Assembly (NCBI GenBank): GCA_021443045.1
Contig: JABUUT010000017.1
Location: 1-17,102, forward strand
DNA length: 17,102 nt
From: Fibrobacteraceae bacterium
GTDB lineage: Bacteria > Fibrobacterota > Fibrobacteria > Fibrobacterales > Fibrobacteraceae
Direction: 5' to 3'
Below are positions 7,301 to 16,200 of the stretch, piece by piece. Position numbers and translations under genes: made by a program. The notes below the pieces were generated by a model. The model saw only the letters and a program-made list of their open reading frames with translations. It was not told the DNA's origin and searched no databases. The stretch's first letter is position 1. Every line of letters begins with the position of its first letter.

Positions 7301-10224
7301 AAGAACTCAAATACAATTTGCCCAGACACGGCAATTTTGGAGCCGATGTGCACCGGCAGGTACCACCCACCCATGCCGTCGGATTCGGCTTCTCCGAATG
7401 AAACTTCACAGGGACTCTGTGTTTGTGTTTTGGCATCCCAGCATTGTCTTTGGTTTCCGCCTTGTACGCTTAGGTTGGGGTTGTTAAAGTAAATGCGAAG
7501 GTCCATGTCTTCGTAGTCAATGGTGTCGTTGTTGCTAACAGAAACAAAGAACTTGTGGCAGTTTTCCCACTTGCCTTCTTCACATTCTCTCTGGTTGGAT
7601 GTGGGTTTCATACGCACATCAAAGTCGGCGTATGTGGCGTATTTTTCTGTGGTAAACTGTTTTACTTCCGATGTAGCACCGCCTGAAGAAACCGTAAAGT
7701 AGTAGGTGGTTCCTGCTTTGAGGCCTGTAAGCTTTGCTTCATGGAACAAAACGGCTCCCCCTTCGGCGGTGAGGGTGTTGCTTGTATCATTTGGAGCGGT
7801 GCCGTATTTTACAACACCATTGGCTCTATCGGAACTCCACCAGTAAATTTTAGCGCTGCGGTGGTCTACCTGGCAAATGGTAATGTCGTTCAGCACAATA
7901 TTTTGTGGAGTCATGGTAAAGGTGTACCAGTATCCATGATTGTCGTCGGTGGAAATATTGCGCTTGGTATCCATTCCTTCCAGGTAGAAGTAGTAGGTTT
8001 GGTTGGGTGTCAGGCCTGTAAGGGTAACGCTACCGCCTTTGGAGGCTTTGGTTTGGGATACTGATTGGGTTACTCCGCCTACGGAAGTGGAGTAAAAAAC
8101 GGTAACAAGGGCAACTTCGTTGGCATCCCAGCTAATAACAGCTTCCGTTTCAGAAATAGGAGTGCCTGCAATGTTGCTGAATAGAGGGCCTTCGGCATCA
8201 ATGGGCAGTGGTTCTGCTAGGCTTTGGGCTGGCATAAGGAGCTGCGCAGTAAAATCGATGCAAGTTTCTGTGGCGGTGTATTTTTCCCAGTCATCTAGAA
8301 GAGTTAGGTGTGGGGCTCGGCCACCCATTAAAGCCCCCTTGGGGCAGCGGTACTCGTAAGGGAACCCACCAGCGTTGTAACCATCGGGGTTTGATGTTCT
8401 ATTGTGGGGGTGGTTCAGGTTCTTTTCTCCGGTACCCATCAAAAAGTCTATATCCCAGGGGTTTGCTCCCAGGCTGTAGTAAATGTTGTCTAGGGAAACA
8501 TTCAAAAGAGGCTTTTCACCGGTAATTTCGTACAACATAAAGAATGCGTTGGCTACCCCCAAATTGTATCGGTTTACACCCCAGTCAAAGCTAGTCCATA
8601 CAAGGCCGTAGGGCTTTTCCGTAGTAATGGAGCCATAATCATTTACTTGAACCACAGAATCGCCTGCAGTGGCATCGTCTAGCATGCGGTAAAATGTATT
8701 GATCATTCGCATGTAAAGGTCGGAACGCTCTGTTTCTGTAATACCGTGGGCTGCCGCCGTTTCGCTATCTTTGAAAATTAATTTGGAAAGAAAGAAAAGC
8801 ACATGGGCATGAATGTTCTGGTAGTCGGTGGCCCAACCGCCCTGTGTAAACAAAAGTGATGCATGGCTGGCCATAAAGCCCCCACCAAATTCGTATAAGT
8901 TGTTGTGCATGTTGAGCCCAGCACCATTGTAGGCAAACTTTTTGTTTTTAAACAAATCGTAGGCATAGGTGGTGTCTTTTGTGGCGTACCAAAGGGAGGC
9001 CGCTGCAGCGGCTGCATCATCATCAAGGCGACCCTGGCCTGTGTAGAATTGATTGTAGTAATTGTTGTCGTCTGTGGTCATGCGGCCTTCTAAAAAGGCT
9101 GGCTTTACCACATGTTCGTAAATGTCCTTGGCCGCTTCAATTAAGGAATCGGCGTATGCCGCATCGTACACCTGCCAGGCGTATCCCACATTGGCAAGGG
9201 CGGCGGCAAACATGCCCGAAACGTTGGCTCCAATTTGCTTTGCCACAGGGCGGTCTGGGCCACCTTTTTCAAAGGATTGGGCATCTTGTTTTTCTGGAAC
9301 ATCCCAATATAGGTGGTCGCCATCGGAAACGCCAACAGAATGGTACATATCGCTTTTTTCAATAAGGCCATCCCGTTTAGATGCTTTGTAAAGTTTAAAA
9401 ATGTAATCCACGCCCAACTTGGCTTCGTAGAGAACGTCTGGAATACCATCGGTAAAAACGGTGTCATCGTAAGAGTTTCCGTATCGGTCCTCGGCTTTTT
9501 CTTGATACACTAGGAATGTGGTTGATAGAACATAGGCGGAGTAGGCCACCGTTTCGCCCACCTTAAAGTGGTCACCACAGTCATGCCAGCCTCCAGTTAA
9601 ATCGTAATTGGTACCTAGGGCGGAACCATCTTTTAGGTGGCAGGGGGCGTGCATTTGGGAATTCCCGTTTCCGCAGCGCTGAATACCAAAAAATTTGATG
9701 GCGGTTTCAAAAATGGCGTTGTAAATTTGGGAGTCAATAAAGAACGTGGCGGAAGTGTCTTTGTCAATTACCACATAGTAGCGGCCCGGTGTGGTAAGCT
9801 TGGAAAAGTCGGCACGGTACAAGGCTTCCGTAGCGGTAGCAATGGAGTCTTTGTTAGAACCAAAGGAGTAAAGTTGATTCCCAGACGATTCGTTGAAAGC
9901 TCCATTTACATAGATGCCTGGTTTGGGGGCTCTATTGGTAATGAGTTCCAAAGTGCCATTGTAGGCTTCGGCGCCGGTGGTGGCGTTGATTACCTTAAAA
10001 GTGGTTCCGGCAGGGTAGTCGGCGGCAAAGGCGTGCTTGTTATGAGTAGCATCGGCTTTATACCCAACCTGGTTTACACGAATAGGCCTGCGGTTGTACA
10101 CATTAATAGAGTCCAAATAGCGACGGTCGCAATTGGTGCAAGTGTAGTCAATGTGTGGCAACGCCATTGCCTGGTCTATCAATAATAAAACCAGTAGGAG
10201 TAAAAGAGACTTTAGTTTGCTCAT
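4396..10224 (-). CDS. Giant secreted multidomain GH9 endoglucanase (second of a tandem pair)
   Basis: This 1942-residue protein is a predicted secreted beta-1,4-glucanase. Signal peptide 1-21 is followed by a CelD-type N-terminal Ig-like domain (about 46-165, PIRVNQVGY at 47-55) and the GH9 domain (about 168-662). Asp215 and Asp218 in HDCGDH, His607 and Arg609 in HPHNR, and the proposed catalytic acid Glu653 in TETCID are all present. Then come two FN3-like domains (about 676-772 and 774-860), a CBM3-like module (about 864-1062, ending NPYITLYYHG), Ig-like modules and two Asp-rich calcium-type loops (1316-1324 and 1534-1542). SbsA/Big_5-like modules, a FlgD-like Ig domain (about 1835-1908, GTGAYIY) and a basic tail (1910-1942, containing KFGIKR) complete it. 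AGGT about 8 bases before the ATG is a weak ribosome-binding site. The protein is paralogous to the gene upstream across its whole length. The GH9 call is secure; borders of the C-terminal modules are approximate. Confidence 0.95.
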   Translation of the reverse strand: MSKLKSLLLLLVLLLIDQAMALPHIDYTCTNCDRRYLDSINVYNRRPIRVNQVGYKADATHNKHAFAADYPAGTTFKVINATTGAEAYNGTLELITNRAPKPGIYVNGAFNESSGNQLYSFGSNKDSIATATEALYRADFSKLTTPGRYYVVIDKDTSATFFIDSQIYNAIFETAIKFFGIQRCGNGNSQMHAPCHLKDGSALGTNYDLTGGWHDCGDHFKVGETVAYSAYVLSTTFLVYQEKAEDRYGNSYDDTVFTDGIPDVLYEAKLGVDYIFKLYKASKRDGLIEKSDMYHSVGVSDGDHLYWDVPEKQDAQSFEKGGPDRPVAKQIGANVSGMFAAALANVGYAWQVYDAAYADSLIEAAKDIYEHVVKPAFLEGRMTTDDNNYYNQFYTGQGRLDDDAAAAAASLWYATKDTTYAYDLFKNKKFAYNGAGLNMHNNLYEFGGGFMASHASLLFTQGGWATDYQNIHAHVLFFLSKLIFKDSETAAAHGITETERSDLYMRMINTFYRMLDDATAGDSVVQVNDYGSITTEKPYGLVWTSFDWGVNRYNLGVANAFFMLYEITGEKPLLNVSLDNIYYSLGANPWDIDFLMGTGEKNLNHPHNRTSNPDGYNAGGFPYEYRCPKGALMGGRAPHLTLLDDWEKYTATETCIDFTAQLLMPAQSLAEPLPIDAEGPLFSNIAGTPISETEAVISWDANEVALVTVFYSTSVGGVTQSVSQTKASKGGSVTLTGLTPNQTYYFYLEGMDTKRNISTDDNHGYWYTFTMTPQNIVLNDITICQVDHRSAKIYWWSSDRANGVVKYGTAPNDTSNTLTAEGGAVLFHEAKLTGLKAGTTYYFTVSSGGATSEVKQFTTEKYATYADFDVRMKPTSNQRECEEGKWENCHKFFVSVSNNDTIDYEDMDLRIYFNNPNLSVQGGNQRQCWDAKTQTQSPCEVSFGEAESDGMGGWYLPVHIGSKIAVSGQIVFEFFFMDKNWNYTITYKDLVGSWSLRPHTEESDPEYFKGIDMTKGPCYSGKETDWVEKCNGVTEPTYTKNPYITLYYHGNYIYGYAPDYEPGKGPSENRTVALNFAEPFVSPYYSLETTKNNVNYTGTGSVRKSGNLDYFEVNNVALPYGMEWMHISEVRTDSIAFTMNRNLDYGNNYKEWVLWHNHNANANNSYDCACAVVRSNVEQDSITVPTEQRYLAFTTDTITAFIGKIVEVKVLLFDSDMEQITTENMTLTPRTVGDVAQFYLNTEAAAKNVPSSTIPMENGVATFYVIVNTAVQTPITVEAPSVSTPTVKYDYVTAKAILNIEELPPYPIIDVAKMVDTDCDNVPDAMDITLTNEYQSEEGQSFSSITFEYNGKEFTSSDGVPNDKKLLVKLAGITDTNTAPSGGITLSSKTKDGIQSALDIYTDGIGPALRSVSVLERIEGATADFVFLQFTESIAAPGTLWPVQLYSNGGQPVDAPTVISSRIYNDSLNIWQFEVAFNKDGSSVVTENMFAQLLATSGITDKVGNPVSQDCPQPRLLISLKIMPIPMTFASISDLDQDGLAEHVEIKFTKAVDAKHKPNSISVEFGTAQPETLWVSSYNFVGAGDSISMNLEKPFRLGNTRGNYENGAGLVTEHLGTGASYETATTLAVDKAGPVFVAATLASSGLEFLTLTASETLNPIDTANLALYERERGPINVYKRSLSRLNLTQNNTTLAANYSAEDEIAVIEGDRVRFAPTTLSAFSDANGNLPATNNPWITIGSNANPKIKTTIAIATATNNIVSINPNTSTAVPDNKTIRTYILNPTTGLLDVLEDGLIKGSIDTAATPLQGVVWKIGLAVPRGTSINEPAAWSSLKIKYNIPIYTNLGNYVNRVKGSYTVSPNTHLSKDNQVTLFVEWVNIPGNGVCSEEGRAVGTGAYIYKAEMEYKFTPNTSIGLDEKNIKRFSTKSSYEKTNKFGIKRTK

Positions 10225-10235
10225 ATCAAGTACCT

Positions 10236-10270
10236 AAAAAATAAAAGGCATGCGCAAGCCTACTTGCGCA
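10236..10270 (-). terminator. Terminator-like hairpin spanning the stop codon of the first GH9 gene
   Basis: TGCGCAAG (10251-10258) and CTTGCGCA (10263-10270) form a perfect 8-bp stem with a 4-base loop. The TAG stop of the upstream gene (10260-10262) lies in that loop. On the minus strand the stem is followed by TGCC and an 11-base tract of ten U with one A (10236-10246). The next gene starts 11 bp after the tract. A ribosome terminating here would cover the stem, so termination may depend on translation (inference). It probably makes expression of the two cellulases unequal. Confidence 0.7.
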
Positions 10271-13200
10271 AAGCCCTCTTGAATCCAAATGTTTTTGTGG
10301 TGTTGTCTGTTGTCTTGATTTTTTCACCATTCTTGTAAGAAAGTTCATCCGTATTTTCGGAAACGCTGGTTTCTCCGGTATAGGTGGCTACAGCCTTAAA
10401 GTCAAACTTGGCTATGTAGGCTCCAGAACCCATCTTTCTACCATTTTCCGAAACAGGGGCTTCTCCATTAACGGCAAGCCATTCCAAATTCAGGTGGATA
10501 GCACCATCTTCGGCAATGGCTGTGTAGCCCAATTGGTTCAAGTCTATCTTGAATTTCTTTCGGTTAATGTATTGCCCCAGGTTGTCGTAAATATTCATGT
10601 CTAGGGCAATATCAAATTCAAAGACGTACTTGCCGCTTGCGTCGGTGGTGGTTGCCGATGGAATAATCACATCAATGTTAAACACGGGGCCACCATGCTT
10701 GTAGCTGTTGGGGTCAAGAACAATGGCGCTTGGTACAAGGTAATTGTCCGTTTGCTGCAGCAGGGTTTCGGTTCCGTTGGTGTTTACCAAGGTAATGCGG
10801 AAGTCTTCACCATCTTGCAAGGGATAAATGCCGTATGGAATAACGCTGTTGTTTATCTTTGTAACGGCCTCGGCCACCTTGATGACAATCTTTGTTTTTT
10901 CCGCAGAAGAACCAACTACCTTTATCCATGGATTTTGTTCCGTGGGGTAGTTTCCAGACTTGTCTTTGTATCTAGACATTTCTTGAATAGGAACCATGCG
11001 TATAAAGTCGCCAATGCGTACAGCTGTTGGTGTTTCATCGGAGTAGGCGAATGTGCCCCTGTTTCCACTGTGGCTTGGAGTTCTGGAAGGAACTAGGTAA
11101 ACACCTGTTTCAGAGCCTCGTTTGCGCTCAATGTACTTTAGCATATCGTTCTCAATTAATTGCAGTTCTTCAGAGAAGGTTACGGTGAGAATTTCAAGGT
11201 CACCTTGGGTAGCCTTTGTTGCCTTTACAATAATTGGGGGGCACTTGTCATTAATAGGATAAGTGATGTCGAAGAAGCCCCCTTCTGGGCCTAGGCGGGG
11301 TTTAACACGGCCCGCGCCACCGTAGGCACCGGAGGTGGCGCCTAGGGGGTATCCGTTGGATGTAGTAAAGTTGATGGTAATAATGGAAATAGAATCCGTT
11401 ACAAGGTTGGAGTCCAGCTTTTGGTTGTAAGTGGGGCTGGTAGAAACGGTGTCGTAAGTATATTCGTAGTGGGAGCCTGTTTCAAAAGTATGTTCCCAAT
11501 CGGCTGGGTAATAACTCTTGACTATACTGGGGCTACCCCAGTCTACCACAAAGCTATCCAGCATATCTTTGTCACGGAGCTTTTTCTTAAACCGCATTAC
11601 CAGCTGGTCGGCGTAACCGTCGCCCTCATTGTCAATCATGGTGGCTAGCGTTACAGGAACCGGTGCCGGAGTTTCCATGATATTAATTTGTTTGCAAGAA
11701 GCGGCGGGGTTAAGAACATTGAAGTTCTGGTCTTGAATGTTTGCCCCATCTTTTATTCTAGCAACGGAACCTACAGGAATCAATTGACCATTGGTGTTGC
11801 CGGTAATAATGTATTTCCAGCTCTTGCCTTCGTTATCGGTGCTAACATTTTTTATGGCAATGGAACTTTGGTCTAAAGATCCAATGGCCAATGGCCACAC
11901 ACTTTGGGAGCTTAGGTAAACCGGCTCTGTGAACGCGATAATCACAACGTCGGTGTCGGCTTCGTGGTTTTCGTTTTCAAGAATGGTTACACTGAGAAGG
12001 TCAGGCAGAATTCCGTCGGAAATTTTTACAGTTTCGCCACTGGTAATACCTTCGTTTCTTAGATAAACGGTGGCCTTACCGGATGGAGTGGAATTTGCAG
12101 GAACCGAAATGCCTGCCAAAGAAACTTCCACTTCGCTCTTGCCCAGCACATCACCTGTTATAGGAATGGTAACGGTGTCGGCCATGCCTTCTATAAATAC
12201 CCGAATGCTGTCAAAGGCGTAGTTGTCGTCTAGGCTGTTGGAGAATACCACCTGAATCTTGTCGGCCATATAGTCACAGTCGGTATCTAGTGCAATCACC
12301 TTCTGTGGCTGTGGGTAGTTGGATTCAGCAAAGAATGTTTGGCTGGAGTAGTCTTCCTCGTCATCGGGGTCTTGGTAGATAACCCGAATGGTGTCGCCAG
12401 CAAAGAAGGAAATTTCATTATCCTTGCGGGAATCCTTAGAAACTTCCTTGGCCGAAATCATGGAGCCGCTAATGAATGTGCCTGGGTTCTGGGCATCTTC
12501 AACCATTTTTACCTTTAATGTATCCTGCTTTTTGCTGTTGATTACAGATACGTAAATAGGTGTGGATGTGCCTGCTTTATCCTTATCCACCAGGTAGATG
12601 CTAAAGCTGGTATTTTTGGGGTCGGCGGGGCTACTTACTGCAGCTCCATTAGCATCCTTAATGGTTAGGCTCGACTGGGTGGCGTTACCCTTGGTAAACT
12701 GCACATAGTAGGTGCGGTTGTTAAAGGCGCAGCCTCCATTGGTTGTACATTCCGAGCAGAATGGGTCGGGGCCAGCAAACACGGTCACGTCAATTTTGTT
12801 GGAGCCAATCTTCATCTTTACAGGAATCTTCAAATCCCACATGCCAGTAGCTTCGTTGAATGTGGCTGCATCCAGGGCATGAACTTCTTGACCGTTGGCC
12901 CAAATTTTTGTTACAAAGCCACTTTCTGTAATGTAGGCGTGGCCAGTAACATAAACGGTGCTGCTGGTTTGGTCTATCTCTACGTAGGAACCGTCGGAAA
13001 CATTAAATGGTGCGTCGTAGGTCACTTCCATTTGGTAATGGGCCCGCTTGGTGGTCATCTCCTGATAGCTTGGGCTGTAACCCCAGATAAATTCATCCTT
13101 GCGGTAAACCGCAATGTAGGGGTTCACAGGAACATCGTTGTCGAAGTCGCCGTAGTCCTTGTCTTCAACAGGCATGCCGTCGTAGTCCGCACCATCTTCT

Positions 13201-16200
13201 GTCCACTTGTGGGGCCTCCAGGACCAGTCGGAACTGTTTTTGGAAAGACTTTTTACGGCTCGTTTTACCAATGGGTCGCAACCTTGGCCGTAATGGTGGA
13301 TGCCTTGGGAGAACCGCACGTCAAAACGAAGGCGGGAGGATGATTTAATGACTGTAGAACCGAGGTTTATTGGAATGTAGTAGTCGTATGTTCCGGTTGT
13401 GGCATTGTAGGTGTCTTCAAGCCTTACTGGGGGAGCTCCACGAAGGTTGTCGCGGAGTTCTCTATCGTTTTCGCAAGGTTGGTTGAAGCCCGCTTCGTCG
13501 TAGGCTTGGCAAATGTCGGAGTCCACCATCATGGGGCAGAATCCTTCGGCACCACCGTTGGGTGAAGTTTGTGGAACCACCTCGATTTCTTCAGGTGTTG
13601 CTGTAACATAAAGACGGAGAGTGAGGCTATCAAAGGCCCGGCCTTCGTTATTGTAAATGTTTACATCCAAGAAATCCAGCCCACCATCGGCTATGTACTG
13701 GTAAGCACGCACACTAAAGTCGTACCAGCCCACGGGAGTGGTAAACTTAAGCAGGTTTCCATCAGCATCCACGTTGGTGTAAACACCATTGCTTTCTACA
13801 GCATAGTAGTATGTTGTCTGTTCTTTTAAACCACCTATCTTAACATAGTGGAACTTGGTGGGAATGCCCGAAACATCGGCGTTGCCAGCCCCCGAATTCC
13901 AGGCGTAGTCGTTGGGGTCGGTGTGGGGAATGGTGTCCCAATAAATTTTAGATTCGTATTCCCCATTGGGGGTGTACCACATAATTTCGGCAGAATCCCC
14001 TTGCAAGTTACATACAGTAATGTTTTGAATATCAGCAGATTCCACTGCAGCAAGGGTTGTAAAAGAGTAAGGTACCGGAGGAGCAACGGTATCAACCATG
14101 AATTTTTGTGAAATGCTGTCTGGAGAATAGGCGTTAATGGCTGTGGCAAAGAAGTAGTAGGTAGTTCCATTGTTCAAACCACGAAGAATTATTTCGTGCT
14201 GCATGCCCGCTTCGTTCTTGTCGGGTTCTGCAATGGTGGTCATGGTGGTTATGTTGTCTTTAGTGCCGTAGTAGATGGCCGCGGTTCCACGCACATTCAG
14301 TTTTACCATTACAATGGCGGAGTCCATGCTCACGTGACGGATTTCCACGCTAATTTTAGGGGATCTTGTTCTATCAATTTCTTGGGCGGCCAACATACAT
14401 CCGCTAACGAGAATTGCTGCAGCATCAATACAAGTTTCCGATTTATGATAGTCTTCCCAGCTCATTGTGGTGGGAACCATGGAGTTTGTGGCTCCAGGAA
14501 CAATGCCTCCGTAGAGGGCTCCCACAGGAGGGTTGTACTTGTATCCGGCTCCAGGCATGTTTTTGCCTTCGGGGTTGGCTGCACGGTGGTGGGGGTGGGC
14601 ATCGTTTTTATCGCCAATACCCAAAACATAGGATACATCCCAAGGGTTCACGCCCAGCATATAGTTCAATTGGTTAATGCCCAGTTGGTACATTTCGTCC
14701 GATTTCCATTCTGGGGTTCCCAAAATAGGTAGCGAAATTCCCTTTCGCTCAATGTCGGCTGATACATCGGCGTAGGCCAGAACTTCAAAGATGTTGCCCG
14801 CTTGGTAGCGGTTGTAAATCCAGTCCTGGTCGGTACGCATGGTGTACCAGATGGGGTCATAAGTTACATTGGTGGGTTTCCATGCAGGGCCTTGACCTCC
14901 AGGAATGGTGGGCAGATTGATGATTCCTGAGCCGTAGTTACCCATGTCGCCCAGGTTCAGAATCATGCTCATAACGCAGTCTTCAACGGCATCCAGCCAT
15001 TCTTTTTCGGTAAGGCCGTATTCGTTGAGGGCTTTTTCCTTGTCTTGCAAAATCAGCTTGTATAAAGCGTAGGTGGCGTATGCGTAGGTGTTTGCCCAGC
15101 TGGTATTCTTCGCATTTTTGAGAAATCCCTTGTCTTCCGTTACAAACCAACCTCCGGCAAAGGCTCCGGCTCCATCCATGTATTCCTGGCCTTGGAACAT
15201 GTTTCTGTTGCGGATCATGTCGTCGGCGTATTCCTTTTTGCCTGTGGCATAGAGAAGGGCCACAGAAGCAAGAGCCAGGTCGTCTACAAATTCGTTGTTG
15301 CCGTTGTAGGCCGGGCTGCTCCATCCAGCAGCCTGCTTGTTGTTGGTATAAACCTTACCTTGGGCCATGGACTTTGCAAATTCGTACATTTTTTCGGCCA
15401 CCATCAAGCAACTGTCTGCAAAGGCCTTGTCGTAAATGGCGTAGTCTTTGGCGAGAATGGCAAGGCCCGCCGCCGCTTCGCCACCAATGTTGGCACCAAT
15501 TTCTCCAAGGCGAACGGTTCTAGACGCGGGCCCCCCGCGGTCTGTTGCTGCGGCAGAGTTGTTAATAGGAAGCTTATCGCTATTTTCGGGTCTGCCCCAC
15601 CAGCCATGGTCGGAACCAAAGTTGCCTACGGAAAGAGCCATGTCATCAATGACGCCTTTGGCACGAACGTAAGCCCGCAGCACAAAGTCGGCACCGTGTT
15701 TAGCTTCACGGAGCATGTCTGGAATACCGTCAGTGTTTACGGTTTCACCCTGGTTGTAGGCGTAGTTATCTTCGTCGGCCTTGGGGTTTGTAGCAGCAAG
15801 AACCGCGGCCACCATAAAAGCAAAAATCTGGGTCTGGGATTCTTTTAGGTGGTCTCCACAGTCGTAGTACCCCCCTTGCAAGGTGCCCTCCAAAGCTGCA
15901 TTATACTGTTTAAAATCTCGAACATCTTCGGCTTCAGTGACCACTGGACCTGCACCATCTTTCATGTGGCTTGCGGGGTGGAACCAGGATTCGCCATCAC
16001 CGCTTCGGTTGATTCCATAAAACTTGAGAGCCGCAGAGCGGACCATGGAGTATACTCGTTCGCTTACAATAAAGGTGCTGGAAATGTCGCTGCCTACTCG
16101 AATGCGTAGGCGTGTGTCTGTGGGTACGTTGCCGGGAATGTGGCCAATTTGTATGGCTCCGCTAGGGCCGGTAGTACTCACCTTGTAGCGTTGTTGGTCA

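Noticed and set aside
15192..15848. Long open frame on the plus strand (218 codons) opposite the first GH9 domain
   Set aside because: It mirrors a well-supported GH9 coding region, shows no recognisable domain and has no ribosome-binding site; the same holds for other plus-strand frames such as 9637-10185 and 12879-13343.
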